Assembly (NCBI RefSeq): GCF_003362725.1 | Contig: NZ_QKTV01000001.1 | Coordinates: 1 to 64,000, forward strand | Direction of reading: 5' to 3' | Source of the DNA: Winogradskyella aurantiaca | GTDB lineage: Bacteria; Bacteroidota; Bacteroidia; Flavobacteriales; Flavobacteriaceae | Length of the DNA stretch: 64,000 nucleotides | Part shown: one piece after another, positions 1-8,533 of the stretch | Layout of the letters: the number at the start of each line of letters is the position of its first letter | Position numbering within the stretch: position 1 is the first letter of the stretch | The notes under the pieces: generated by a model | What the model was told of the DNA's origin: nothing | The model's database searches: none | Seen by the model: only the letters and a program-made list of their open reading frames with translations | Made by a program: the position numbers and the translations under genes

Positions 1-1012
1 GTACAAAGGTGTAATCGTAGGTACCAAAGGCGATGTCTGCCACAATGTTGTCAAACTCGGTAACGGAATAGTTATAGGTGTTATCGTCATTGCTAATAGT
101 GATGTCTCCATCTACCCATGATCCAATTAATGGATGACTGGATGTGGATACAAACACGGCTGCTGAAGTTGTTTCTGCTTGATCCGCTACAATGCCTAAA
201 AAGATGTTTGATGAAATTGGATCAATGGCGCCACAGTCTACAGTTAGAGATCCTGTTACTTCTGGATAACATCCACCTGATCTAACAAAGCTGTAATCGT
301 AAGTACCAAAGGCGATGTCTGCCACAATGTTATCAAACTCAGTAACTGAGTAGTTATAGGTATTGTCGTCATTGCTGATAGTAATGTCGCCGTCTACCCA
401 GGATCCAATTAATGGATGACTGGAGGTGGATACAAATAACGCTGCCGAAGTTGTTTCTGCTTGATCAGCAACAATGCCTAAGAAGATATTTGATGAAATT
501 GGATCAATGGCGTCACAATCTACAGTAAGAGATCCTGTTACTTCTGGGTAACAACCTCCTGAGCGTACAAAGGTGTAATCGTAGGTACCAAAGGCGATGT
601 CTGCCACAATGTTGTCAAACTCGGTAACGGAATAGTTATAGGTGTTATCGTCATTGCTAATAGTGATGTCTCCATCTACCCATGATCCAATAAGTGGATG
701 GCTGGATGTCGATACAAATACCGCTGCCGAAGTGGTCTCTGCTTGATCCGCTACAATGCCTAAAAAGATGTTGGATGAAATTGGATCAATAGCATCACAG
801 TCTACAGTAATGCTTCCTATTACTTCTGGATAACATCCACCTGATCTAACAAAGCTGTAATCGTAAGTACCAAAGGCAATGTCTGCTACAATGTTGTCAA
901 ACTCAGTTACTGAGTAGTTATAGGTATTATCAGCATTGCTAATAGTGATGTCTCCGTCTACCCAGGATCCAATTAGTGGATGGCTGGAGGTCGACACAAA
1001 TACCGCTGCAGC
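1..1012 (-). repeat. Tandem 282-bp coding repeats, ABAB pattern
   Basis: Four copies with a period of exactly 282 bp (94 codons) are visible. Equivalent bases fall at 3, 285, 567 and 849. Copies at 1 and 565 are almost identical over about 150 bp. Copies at 285 and 849 share a different set of variants (for example CTGTAATCGTAAGTACC in place of GTGTAATCGTAGGTACC). The array therefore looks like a duplicated two-unit (564-bp) block rather than four equal units. It runs off the left edge. Confidence 0.9.
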
Positions 1013-1306
1013 GGTCATATCGCTAAGGGTTACCGTTTCATTAACGTTAGCCCCCGATACAGGAATACTCCCTGAAGCGGTTTCGTAACAGTGGGCCTCA
1101 ATGGAATAAGCGTAAACGCCATCGGCCAAACTGGAAAAGGTAACTATCCCATCGGCGTCCGTAGATAGCGTCTGCGAATCTACCGTTACCTCGGCATTTT
1201 CAATGGGATTGTTGGTCCCGTCTTCTACCGTAATAAAGATGTTGTGTTGTGCCATGGCCGCAAAGAAGGACCATGTACAAAGCATTAAAGTGTAGAGTTT
1301 TTTCAT
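1..1306 (-). CDS. Secreted repeat protein, partial (C-terminus off window)
   Basis: The frame stays open from an ATG at 1306 to the window edge, so only the N-terminal ~435 residues are visible. A signal peptide (MKKLYTLMLCTWSFFAAMAQ) is followed by a CarboxypepD_reg-like beta-sandwich (about residues 20-95: NPIENAEVTVDSQTLSTDADG, then a Tyr-rich strand), and then by near-identical 94-residue repeats containing SSHPLIGSWVDGD, FGTYDY and GGCYPEV. Each repeat carries paired Cys residues. The start codon overlaps the stop of a small upstream gene as ATGA. The protein is probably exported, and the C-terminus that could show a sorting domain is missing. Function is unknown; an extracellular adhesin-like role is only an inference from the repeats. 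Confidence 0.85.
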   Translation of the reverse strand, partial: MKKLYTLMLCTWSFFAAMAQHNIFITVEDGTNNPIENAEVTVDSQTLSTDADGIVTFSSLADGVYAYSIEAHCYETASGSIPVSGANVNETVTLSDMTAAAVFVSTSSHPLIGSWVDGDITISNADNTYNYSVTEFDNIVADIAFGTYDYSFVRSGGCYPEVIGSITVDCDAIDPISSNIFLGIVADQAETTSAAVFVSTSSHPLIGSWVDGDITISNDDNTYNYSVTEFDNIVADIAFGTYDYTFVRSGGCYPEVTGSLTVDCDAIDPISSNIFLGIVADQAETTSAALFVSTSSHPLIGSWVDGDITISNDDNTYNYSVTEFDNIVADIAFGTYDYSFVRSGGCYPEVTGSLTVDCGAIDPISSNIFLGIVADQAETTSAAVFVSTSSHPLIGSWVDGDITISNDDNTYNYSVTEFDNIVADIAFGTYDYTFV

Positions 1307-1479
1307 GATGTCTTATCTGATTTGTTAGTATTCGGTTTTGGTTGGATGCCCTTAAATAATTTGGCCATACCCGTTTTTAGCGACTCGTTTTTTTCAATGA
1401 GATCACTGAGTTCTTTATCCAGGTCTTCCGTTTTTGGAGTACTGGATGCTTTGTTATTAGAATGTTTGGACTTGCTCAA
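1303..1479 (-). CDS. Small hydrophilic protein, TTG start, coupled to repeat protein
   Basis: A 58-codon frame starts at TTG directly after an in-frame TAA and ends at a TGA that overlaps the ATG of the downstream repeat protein (ATGA). The product is charged and Ser/Lys/Asn-rich, with no signal peptide, and a central helix-like stretch (DLDKELSDLIEKNESLKTG). The 4-base overlap with a clear gene is the main evidence that it is translated. An internal ATG near residue 38 is an alternative but would leave only about 21 residues. No family is recognised. Confidence 0.45.
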   Translation of the reverse strand: MSKSKHSNNKASSTPKTEDLDKELSDLIEKNESLKTGMAKLFKGIQPKPNTNKSDKTS

Positions 1480-1672
1480 TTAGCTTGTGATTTTCAGCTA
1501 AACTATTAGAGCATGACTGTATGAAAGGGGTGCGAGGAGTTACAATAGTGCTACAAAAGCAATTTTTAGGGGAACAAAACTACTACAAAGCGATTTATCT
1601 GTCTGAATAACAGAAGTTTATAAACGATAAAATGTTTAATGAAAAAGGTGATAATTGCTCAGACATTGCTGC
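1480..1672. other. Intergenic gap, nothing recognised
   Basis: These 193 bases separate the small TTG-start gene from the 3' end of the TPR regulator. No terminator, repeat or convincing frame was seen. The promoter of the repeat-protein unit presumably lies here, but no exact TAnnTTTG box was found. Confidence 0.4.
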
Positions 1673-3439
1673 CTAAAGGCCACTTAAATAGGCAATTAGA
1701 TTCTCGTCACGATCAATATCCAGCTTTTTCCGCAAGCGGAAACGGGCCATATTTATGCTCTTTAAACTCTGGTGGGTAATGGCCGAGATTTCTTTGGACG
1801 ACATGTTTAATCTCAGGAAGGCACAGATCTTAATTTCGTTTGGGGTTAAGTCCGGATGTGCTTCATTGAGTCTGTTGTAGAAATCAATATGCACCTCTTT
1901 AAAACGCAGTTCAAACTCGTCCCATAATTTCTGAGACGAATTAATACGAATCTCATTGATGATTTGCTGGATGACCTCTTTGTTGTCCTTCTTAGCATCC
2001 GGTTTTAATTCGATGAGCTGTTTGGAAATGGAGGTGATGAACTCATTCTTTTCAAGCAGGTACATGAGCTTTGAGACCAGATCTTTCTTTTTGTAATCCA
2101 GGTCCTGTTCTAGTTGCTTTTTCTCCAATTTTAAATTGTCCTCAGCAAGTTGAAGTTTGGCATTTTTATTCTTCTGATTAAAAAAAGCCAGAACCAGAAT
2201 GGCTACCAAGAACACCCCAAGTACAATAAATCCAATGAGCTTTAACTCACGGTTTTTATAGGCCGCTTCCTTGTAGATCAAGTCAATCTCCTTTTGTTTT
2301 AATATCGCATCAAACTCATTTTGCAGTTTCAGGGTTGTGAGCTGCTTCACATCATTCTCATCTTGATACTGCTGATTAAAATCGGTGTAAATCTTATAAT
2401 AATGCAGGGCCGAGTCGGTCTGTTTTTCAGCATCATAGACATCCGCCAGAACTTTAGCACTCTTGTAAGCACTTAATTTATAGGAATTATCCTGGGACAT
2501 TTTTAGTCCCTTGTGAGCGTACTGGGCAGCCGCATCCCACTCTTGCATCTGATAGTAGACCTCAGCAGCATTGCTATACACCTCCACAGCTCTCAAGGAT
2601 TTTGGGCCTGTATTAAACGAATCTGATTTGTTCTCCAAAGCGTTAAGGGCCATATCCAAAAATTCTTCCGCTTTTTCAAGTTCACCATTATTTAGATAGA
2701 TTTCTGAGACCGAATTGTAAATGGAAGCCAGGCTCAGCCAGTTTTCATTTTTTAAATGGTAACCCGTTAAATTCAAATAGCCTTCAATAGCCTGGTCATC
2801 CTTCCCCTGGATACTATTAATCAGCGCTATATTGTACAATGGATACACCGAATTAGGTTCATCGTCCTGCTTCAGAAACAGATCATAGGCCTTAGAGAAA
2901 TTGAGCTGGGCATCGTCATAATCTTCTATCTGCTTGTATAAGAGGCCCATGTTATTATACAGATGGGGTAATAAGGCCTCAAAGCTAGCCTCCTCGGCCA
3001 TTTCAAGACTCTGCTGGTAAAAGGACAAGGATTCAATGTAATTGTTTTGCGCCAGGTTAATATTACCCATTAGCATGGTATTACGTGCATACTGGAAGGT
3101 ACTGTCGGTATCACGATACAGCTCCATGGCCTCCTGGTAGTATACCTTGGCGGAATCAAGATTGTTTTGCCTTACAAAATTATAACCCAGAGCCGCTGAC
3201 ACTTCGGCCTGTTTTACAAGCAATCGTTCTAATTTTGAAAGCGCTAAAGCTTGCTTTAAATACCAGCGCGACGAATCCAGATCTTTGCTTTCGTACCACT
3301 GCGACAAGGATAGCAGGGCTTCCACCTGTTCCAGATTACTTTGCGCAGCGTCCCTATTAGCCTGCAATTGCTGTAGCGTTGTTTGGGCCCAGGCACCACA
3401 AACGATGAGAAATAAAAACAAACTTAGACAACGCTTCAT
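1673..3439 (-). CDS. TPR-repeat transmembrane transcriptional regulator with C-terminal LuxR-like HTH
   Basis: The 588-residue product has a signal peptide (to about residue 19), a periplasmic run of TPR units (about 30-360, with repeated motifs such as YNNMGLLYKQIEDYDDAQLNF), one membrane helix (about 400-420, LIGFIVLGVFLVAILVLAFF), a cytoplasmic coiled coil, and a C-terminal winged or LuxR-type helix-turn-helix (LTPNEIKICAFLRLNMSSKEISAI). This architecture is common in Bacteroidota, where it is thought to sense across the inner membrane and regulate nearby surface genes. It lies upstream of the repeat protein on the same strand, so that gene is a plausible target. A TATATTTG box lies 5 bases before the ATG. 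Confidence 0.85.
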   Translation of the reverse strand: MKRCLSLFLFLIVCGAWAQTTLQQLQANRDAAQSNLEQVEALLSLSQWYESKDLDSSRWYLKQALALSKLERLLVKQAEVSAALGYNFVRQNNLDSAKVYYQEAMELYRDTDSTFQYARNTMLMGNINLAQNNYIESLSFYQQSLEMAEEASFEALLPHLYNNMGLLYKQIEDYDDAQLNFSKAYDLFLKQDDEPNSVYPLYNIALINSIQGKDDQAIEGYLNLTGYHLKNENWLSLASIYNSVSEIYLNNGELEKAEEFLDMALNALENKSDSFNTGPKSLRAVEVYSNAAEVYYQMQEWDAAAQYAHKGLKMSQDNSYKLSAYKSAKVLADVYDAEKQTDSALHYYKIYTDFNQQYQDENDVKQLTTLKLQNEFDAILKQKEIDLIYKEAAYKNRELKLIGFIVLGVFLVAILVLAFFNQKNKNAKLQLAEDNLKLEKKQLEQDLDYKKKDLVSKLMYLLEKNEFITSISKQLIELKPDAKKDNKEVIQQIINEIRINSSQKLWDEFELRFKEVHIDFYNRLNEAHPDLTPNEIKICAFLRLNMSSKEISAITHQSLKSINMARFRLRKKLDIDRDENLIAYLSGL

Positions 3440-3444
3440 GGTTT

Positions 3445-3452
3445 CAAATATA
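3445..3452 (-). promoter_or_regulatory. -7 box TATATTTG of the TPR regulator
   Basis: This is an exact TAnnTTTG match on the minus strand that ends 5 bases before the ATG at 3439. Transcription would start about at the start codon, giving a leaderless or near-leaderless mRNA. Confidence 0.5.
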
Positions 3453-3502
3453 GAAAAAGGGAACTGAAGCCAATACCATCCGTCAACTAATTGCTACAAG
3501 AC

Positions 3503-4300
3503 TCAAAACTGAAAGCCCAAACGGGCAAAGGGACCATAGACGCGCCCTTTATAGATGGTTTCCTTTTCTTCTGCCTCGGAGTTGATGTAGTAATTTCGGT
3601 AGCCTAGGGCCATACTAAAAGTTTTAGTAAGGTGATAGATGGCCTGCGCTTGAAACTGATAGGAGTCCACATTGCGTATGGGGCCAAAATCGGTATAACC
3701 AGTGAGCTCCAAACGTTCGTGAGGCCTGTATTTAATTTGGAAACCTAAAATAGGATCCCACCAGAACACCTGTCGCTCTCCAGTAAAAGTAACCCCAACG
3801 ATATCCGTTTCCCCTGTTATTTTGGTGTAGAGCATACGCACACCCAACAAGACATCCAGGTCCAGTTTGGGGTTTTTAAGAATTCGATAACCCCCAGTAA
3901 TTTCGCTAGTAAGGTAGGTGAATCGGTAATCAACCCCTTCGGTTATGATTTGTAAAGGAGTAATGGCTTGCCCCTCTAGAATCAATGAGGTGACGTTTGC
4001 ACGGATTATAAAATGTTCGCCCTTATAGTCCATCCCCATCATGGTGATAAACCTAATGGAACTACTTAAATCACTAAAGCTCAGGTCCACCTGATAACGC
4101 GGTGGCGGTTCCGGTAAGGTAGAAGGTTGAGGGGGTGCTATAATTTCCCCTTTTAGGCCCAGAAACCAAAAAAAGGGACTGACCTTAAACTTATAATCGC
4201 TGTAATACTCCACCGTTTTTGGTTCGGGAATGCTATCCTGAGCACTGAGCACGGAAACACCCAACACGGTCATCACAATACAAACCAGAATTTTTTTCAT
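3503..4300 (-). CDS. Outer-membrane beta-barrel protein
   Basis: The 265-residue product has a signal peptide (MKKILVCIVMTVLGVSVLSAQ) and alternating amphipathic strands up to a C-terminal phenylalanine (RLGFQF), the usual end of an outer-membrane barrel. A Pro-rich loop (PPQPSTLPEPPPR) follows the first strands. It probably spans the outer membrane; substrate and role are unknown. The gene lies just downstream of a TAATTTTG box and 63 bp before the TPR regulator, in the same orientation. Confidence 0.75.
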   Translation of the reverse strand: MKKILVCIVMTVLGVSVLSAQDSIPEPKTVEYYSDYKFKVSPFFWFLGLKGEIIAPPQPSTLPEPPPRYQVDLSFSDLSSSIRFITMMGMDYKGEHFIIRANVTSLILEGQAITPLQIITEGVDYRFTYLTSEITGGYRILKNPKLDLDVLLGVRMLYTKITGETDIVGVTFTGERQVFWWDPILGFQIKYRPHERLELTGYTDFGPIRNVDSYQFQAQAIYHLTKTFSMALGYRNYYINSEAEEKETIYKGRVYGPFARLGFQF

Positions 4301-4348
4301 AATCCATTCGGATATTACCGATTAAATTTAATGGATTTTCAACAGTAT

Positions 4349-4356
4349 CAAAATTA
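4349..4356 (-). promoter_or_regulatory. -7 box TAATTTTG of the beta-barrel gene
   Basis: This is an exact TAnnTTTG match on the minus strand, 48 bases before the ATG at 4300. It lies in the divergent region shared with the gene at 4412. Confidence 0.45.
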
Positions 4357-4411
4357 TTTCTTTGCTCAGTAAAATGCGTATTTTTAAGAGCACTATTAAC
4401 CAAACATTGAT

Positions 4412-4753
4412 ATGAAAAAAATCCTCTTACTAAGCCTTATTTGCTTTACAACACTCGCTATGGTTCCTCAAGGATTGGAAGCCCAGGAAAAAAGCAAGGA
4501 ATACCTCATCGAATCTTCTAACCTTAAAGAACTAAAAAAGTACAAATGGAAGGATGTCCATAAGTACTTTAAGAGCTTCAATAAAAAAGATGAAGTGGTA
4601 CTCCGTGTCAAATACGAAAACCCAGCAGCTGAACCTGAGAAAAAAGGCCAGGTCGATAATTTTGACATTAGTGTTTCTGGAGAAGCCCGAAACATTAAAG
4701 ACCTCACGACTAAAATGGAGAACCTTATTGAAATTTTAAGCTCCAGATTCTAG
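4412..4753 (+). CDS. Small exported protein, unknown
   Basis: The 113-residue product has a cleavable signal peptide (to about residue 25, VPQGLEAQ) and a Lys/Glu-rich mature part with a KYKWKDVHKYFKSF helix and a C-terminal helix (IKDLTTKMENLIEILSSRF). No cysteine or lipobox is present. It is transcribed divergently from the barrel gene. No family is recognised; a periplasmic location is inferred from the signal peptide. Confidence 0.65.
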   Translation: MKKILLLSLICFTTLAMVPQGLEAQEKSKEYLIESSNLKELKKYKWKDVHKYFKSFNKKDEVVLRVKYENPAAEPEKKGQVDNFDISVSGEARNIKDLTTKMENLIEILSSRF

Positions 4754-4976
4754 GCGAGGCCATGCCGTCGTATGTTGGCTAAAAATGACGCCCTAACCGA
4801 AAACTATTTTAAACTTCCGAAATCGTTATCGTACTGTTTATAAGGGTTTCAAGACGAATATTACCTTAAAAAACCTAATGAATGTCATAAAAACTATTCA
4901 TTAGAATTTTAAACTTTGTGACTAGCATTCCTTACGGAATTAAGTAAATTGAAATGCCATTTAAAATCCTAATTAA

Positions 4977-7697
4977 ATGAACCTAAGTAAAGAACAATTA
5001 GACGTCCAAGGACTAGATAAAATAAAGACCGATTTTCACTATCTGGTCACCCTGTTTAAAGAAATGCTCCATTCTATTGGAGAAGGTGAGCTGGCCGATC
5101 AACTACCTTTTAATGGGCATGCACCAACCGATCACCATTTTCATTCGGATGAAAAACTATCGCAGGCCATTGGTATTTGTTTTGAGCTGTTGAATCTGGC
5201 TGAAGAAAATGCGGCCACCCAATACCGTCGTAAGTCCGAAACAGAATTTGATCTATCGTCTACCCGTGGGTCCTGGGGAGAAACCATTCAAGAGTGGAAA
5301 GATCGCGGTCTGAACCCAGAAATGGTAGCCGCTAAACTAAAGAATATCAAGATAGCACCGGTGCTTACGGCCCACCCAACGGAGGCCAAGCGCTTAACCG
5401 TGCTCGACATTCACCGCGAACTGTACCTCTGTTTGGTACAAAGTGAAAATCCCAATTGGTCACGTCATGAGCAGGACCAGTTAAAATACCAGATCATGAG
5501 TTTACTGGAGCGCCTGTGGCGAACCGGGGAGATCTATTTACAGAAACCCCGTTTGGAAGATGAGCGCAGCAATTTAATGCACTACTTCACCAATGTATTC
5601 CCAGAGGCGGTACATCTCACCGACGAGCGTTTAAAGGATGCCTGGATCAATGCTGGTTTCCCTGAAGACTTGCTGCAATGGCCCGAAGAATTTCCGGTGA
5701 CCCAATTTGGTAGCTGGGTTGGTGGCGACCGTGATGGTCACCCCTTTGTTACCCCAGAATTCACCAAGAGTACCCTGATTCTGCACCGTGAGGCGGCCCT
5801 AAAGATGATCCATGATCAATTAGTGGACTTGGCAGCTAAGCTTAGTTTCTCGGTATATCAGGTGGCCATTCCGGAAGGTATCAAGGAAACCCTGGCCCTT
5901 ACCGCCAAACAACTAGGAGCTAAAGGACAAGAGGCGATGGATCGTAATCCATCTGAGCCCCTGAGACAATTGATCAACTTATTACTGGTGCGCTTGGAGT
6001 ACACCATGAATAACGACAGCTCAATGGGAGAGGTGGGGTATTTTAAATCAGCCTCTGAACTGTCTGAAGCACTAAAACAACTACGTGAGTTGCTGGAAGA
6101 ATTAGGAGCAACCCGTATTGCCAAGCAGTGGCTGTTCCCAGCCGAGCGTTTGGTGCAGTGTTTTGGCTTCCACCTGGCCAAGCTGGACATCCGTCAAAAT
6201 TCTGCCTACCATGAAAAAGCCATGTCGCAGATTCTGGCCACCTCTGGCTTGGAAGATCACGACTACGGCACCTGGTCCGAAGAGAAGCGTCTGGACTTCC
6301 TTAATACCGAATTAAAAAGCAAACGCCCTTTCCTGGTTGGAGGAGTGTCTTGCGGCCCGGAAGCGGATAATGTCCTGGGCTACCTTCGCGTGGTTAAGGA
6401 GTATGTGGATGCCTATGGTACCGATGGTATTGGCTCAGTGATTGTGAGTATGACCCGTAGTTTGAGCGACCTCTTGGTGGTCTATGTCTTGTTACGCGAA
6501 GTGGGCCTAACCGATGCCCATTTACCAGTGGTACCACTACTTGAAACCGTGGACGATCTCGAGGCAGGACCGGACATTTTACGCGCTTACCTAGCCCACC
6601 CGGTTGTGGTGGCACAGCGTGAGGCCAAAGACCAGTTTACTCAGGAAATCATGTTGGGCTATTCCGATAGTAATAAGGATGGTGGTGTGTTGACCAGCCG
6701 TTGGAGCATTTATAAGGCCGAGGAAAACCTCACTGAGGTCGCCAATGAGTTTGGCGTGGCCCTTTGTTTCTTCCACGGACGAGGAGGCACTATTAGCCGT
6801 GGTGGTGGAAAGATCCACCGTTTCCTGGAGAGTATGCCAGCCGGTTCTATGAGTGGTCATATTAAAATTACCATCCAGGGTGAGACCATTGCCAATCAGT
6901 TTGCCAACCGCTTAACAGCGGCCTATAATATGGAAATGCTCATTGCCGGTACGGCCAAGCAAACCCTCATTAACCCAGAAAATAATAAACCGGAATCCCT
7001 ATACCGCATCATGGATCAGCTGGTGGAAATGGCACGTAGTAATTACAGAAAGTTATTGGACCACCCGCGTTTTATGGATTTCTACACCAAGGCAACACCT
7101 ATTGATGTGTTGGAACAGAGTAAGATTGGTTCCCGTCCATCGCGACGTACGGGTCAACGTTCACTGGACGATTTGCGTTCCATCCCCTGGGTATTTAGCT
7201 GGAATCAGGCCCGCTTTAATCTAACAGGTTGGTTTGGTACCGGTGCCGCATTAAATGAGTTTAAGGAAGCCCATCCGGAGGATTTTGAAATACTTAAGGA
7301 TCTGGCCGACCGTTGGCCTTTCTTAAAATACCGATTGATTCAAATCGAGTCCAATCTTTTAAATGCCGATGCGGAGATTATGAAGTGCTTTGCTGAGTTC
7401 CTGGAAGAGGAAGATGTCCGTCAGGAGTTTATGGACATGATTCTTGGAGATTATGAAACCTGTTTGCAACGCATTGAAGACCTCATGGGTGCCACGGCCG
7501 AAGAGCGTCGTATCAGCAAAATGCAGAACAACAAACTGCGTGAAGCCGCCCTTAAAAAGCTGCATACCATCCAACTGGACCGCTTGAAGAAATGGCGCGC
7601 CGTTAAGGATAAGGATGAAGCACAAAGTCATCAGTATTTACTTCAGTTATTACTGAATGTCAATGCTCTTTCCGGAGGTTTAAAAAGTACTGGTTGA
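4977..7697 (+). CDS. ppc: Phosphoenolpyruvate carboxylase
   Basis: This cytosolic anaplerotic enzyme makes oxaloacetate from phosphoenolpyruvate and bicarbonate. The 906-residue length fits the bacterial family. Visible signatures are the catalytic His motif LTAHPTEAKR (about residue 130), the GYSDSNKDGG motif (about 560) and the mobile-loop motif FHGRGGTISRGGG (about 600), plus the conserved RPSRR segment near 720. The family usually has FHGRGGTVGRGGG; here an Ile-Ser replaces Val-Gly, a minor variation. The gene is monocistronic, with a 223-bp upstream gap and a strong terminator downstream. Confidence 0.97.
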   Translation: MNLSKEQLDVQGLDKIKTDFHYLVTLFKEMLHSIGEGELADQLPFNGHAPTDHHFHSDEKLSQAIGICFELLNLAEENAATQYRRKSETEFDLSSTRGSWGETIQEWKDRGLNPEMVAAKLKNIKIAPVLTAHPTEAKRLTVLDIHRELYLCLVQSENPNWSRHEQDQLKYQIMSLLERLWRTGEIYLQKPRLEDERSNLMHYFTNVFPEAVHLTDERLKDAWINAGFPEDLLQWPEEFPVTQFGSWVGGDRDGHPFVTPEFTKSTLILHREAALKMIHDQLVDLAAKLSFSVYQVAIPEGIKETLALTAKQLGAKGQEAMDRNPSEPLRQLINLLLVRLEYTMNNDSSMGEVGYFKSASELSEALKQLRELLEELGATRIAKQWLFPAERLVQCFGFHLAKLDIRQNSAYHEKAMSQILATSGLEDHDYGTWSEEKRLDFLNTELKSKRPFLVGGVSCGPEADNVLGYLRVVKEYVDAYGTDGIGSVIVSMTRSLSDLLVVYVLLREVGLTDAHLPVVPLLETVDDLEAGPDILRAYLAHPVVVAQREAKDQFTQEIMLGYSDSNKDGGVLTSRWSIYKAEENLTEVANEFGVALCFFHGRGGTISRGGGKIHRFLESMPAGSMSGHIKITIQGETIANQFANRLTAAYNMEMLIAGTAKQTLINPENNKPESLYRIMDQLVEMARSNYRKLLDHPRFMDFYTKATPIDVLEQSKIGSRPSRRTGQRSLDDLRSIPWVFSWNQARFNLTGWFGTGAALNEFKEAHPEDFEILKDLADRWPFLKYRLIQIESNLLNADAEIMKCFAEFLEEEDVRQEFMDMILGDYETCLQRIEDLMGATAEERRISKMQNNKLREAALKKLHTIQLDRLKKWRAVKDKDEAQSHQYLLQLLLNVNALSGGLKSTG

Positions 7698-7719
7698 TTT
7701 TTTAATACAATTAGATTTG

Positions 7720-7747
7720 GAAAGACGCTCTTTGAGCGTCTTTTTTT
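7720..7747 (+). terminator. Intrinsic terminator of ppc
   Basis: A perfect 10-bp stem (AAAGACGCTC / GAGCGTCTTT) with a TTT loop is followed by a run of seven T, 23 bases after the ppc stop codon. Confidence 0.9.
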
Positions 7748-7756
7748 GATTGCCAA

Positions 7757-7870
7757 TGTCAGTTCGAGTGAACTGCCTTTGGCAGTTTGTATCGAGAACT
7801 GTTTTTAGTGTTTAAGTCCAGAGACATCTCGATACAATTCTCTCTTTGTTCGAATCACTCGATGTGACAA
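7757..7870. repeat. Family A palindromic intergenic repeat, copy 1
   Basis: A 114-bp element begins TGTCAGTTCGAGTGA and ends TCACTCGATGTGACA. It contains internal inverted arms TTGTATCGAGA and TCTCGATACAA. A second copy of nearly the same length lies at 36411-36523. It has no coding potential. Confidence 0.8.
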
Positions 7871-7884
7871 TTTCGGGCATGAAG

Positions 7885-7932
7885 ATAAACCCAATTCCGG
7901 CAGCGCCGGAACATCCGCTGGTGTTAGTTTAA
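7885..7932. repeat. Family C hairpin repeat, copy 1
   Basis: This contains a REP-like hairpin TTCCGGCAGCGCCGGAA followed by CCGCTGGTGTTAGTTTAA. Related copies lie at 9785, 12301 and 29811. Confidence 0.7.
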
Positions 7933-7950
7933 GCACAAACCAACTCTAAT

Positions 7951-8008
7951 TGTCACCCTGAACTCGATTCAGGGTCTTATGAGATGCTGAATCAAGTTCA
8001 GCATGACA
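7951..8008. repeat. Family B palindromic repeat, 58-bp form, copy 1
   Basis: The element begins TGTCACCCTGAACTCGAT and ends AATCAAGTTCAGCATGACA. Its two arms are inverted copies of each other around TCTTATGAGA, with terminal TGTCA/TGACA. Other copies lie at 9701, 28578, 29714, 34847 and 36538, with a split copy around the GIY-YIG gene. Confidence 0.85.
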
Positions 8009-8042
8009 ATCGGTTTTTTAAATTTATTTCACATCAATATTT

Positions 8043-8090
8043 ATCACCGTGAACATGTCTATCGACAAAGCAGGCTTGATTCAGGGTCTC
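8043..8090. repeat. Left arm of a split family B element
   Basis: The segment begins ATCACCGTGAACATG and ends TTGATTCAGGGTCTC at 8090, matching the left arm of the family B palindrome apart from an inserted stretch of about 20 bp. The matching right arm lies on the other side of the GIY-YIG gene at 8432. Confidence 0.65.
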
Positions 8091-8124
8091 TAAGAATCCA
8101 AAATTGAATTCGTAGCTTTAGGCT

Positions 8125-8442
8125 ATGGTCAGAAGAGCCTACCATAATTACTGGGTTTACATCATAACAAATAAACCTCGAGGCACCTTATACATAGGAG
8201 TGACAGGAGGTATCGATGACCGTATGGAACGGCATAAAGATGGTAAAGGAAGTGGGTTCGCTTCAAAATACAAATTAGATCTGCTGGTCTATTACGAAGA
8301 GTTTCAGTTTATAAACGACGCTATTGCCAGGGAGAAGCAATTGAAGAATTGGCATCGTGATTGGAAAATAGATTTAATTGAAAAGACCAATCCGGATTGG
8401 AAGGACCTTTGGAATACTAAGGGTAAGGGGTTGAGATGCTGA
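8125..8442 (+). CDS. Single-domain GIY-YIG nuclease-like protein
   Basis: The 105-residue product has the short single-domain GIY-YIG fold. The YVYI-like strand is YWVYIITNK and the GIY-equivalent is LYIGVTGGIDDRMERHKDG, with the catalytic Arg (R33) and the following His. The Glu-containing helix is AIAREKQLKNWHRDWK. Proteins of this type (UPF0213-like) are predicted metal-dependent endonucleases. The gene sits between the two arms of a family B palindrome, and its last codons and TGA are part of the right arm. A TAGCTTTA sequence 4 bases before the ATG could be a -7 box. A role in repeat movement is inference. Confidence 0.85.
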   Translation: MVRRAYHNYWVYIITNKPRGTLYIGVTGGIDDRMERHKDGKGSGFASKYKLDLLVYYEEFQFINDAIAREKQLKNWHRDWKIDLIEKTNPDWKDLWNTKGKGLRC

Positions 8443-8460
8443 ATCAAGTTCAGCATGACA
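8432..8460. repeat. Right arm of the split family B element
   Basis: The segment begins TGAGATGCTGAATC and ends TCAGCATGACA, identical to the right arm of complete family B copies. It includes the stop codon of the GIY-YIG gene (8440-8442). Confidence 0.8.
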
Positions 8461-8482
8461 AATGGTAATTTCTAACATAAAA

Positions 8483-8529
8483 TTACGTAGAACTACGTAG
8501 TAAAACCCCTTTAAAAACCAGTACTTTCG
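8483..8529 (+). promoter_or_regulatory. Palindromic operator TACGTAGAACTACGTA plus -7-like box
   Basis: A 16-bp palindrome (8484-8499, arms TACGTAG/CTACGTA around AA) is followed after 22 bp by TACTTTCG (8522-8529), which matches five of the six defined bases of TAnnTTTG. The same arrangement recurs at 10555-10600. No TTG-type -33 element is seen, which would suit activator-dependent transcription. Confidence 0.5.
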
Positions 8530-8533
8530 TGAT

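Noticed and set aside
3085-3467. Two plus-strand frames opposite the TPR regulator
   Set aside because: They lie opposite a well-supported gene with signal peptide, TPRs, membrane helix and HTH, and show no family features.
4932-4947. TTACGGAATTAAGTAA before ppc as a fourth operator
   Set aside because: Only the outer arms are symmetrical, and a -7 box at the usual spacing would fall on the ppc start codon, so it does not fit the pattern of the other three sites.
7745-8124. Possible CRISPR-like spacing of the palindromes
   Set aside because: The units differ in length and sequence, are not evenly spaced and have no spacers or cas genes.
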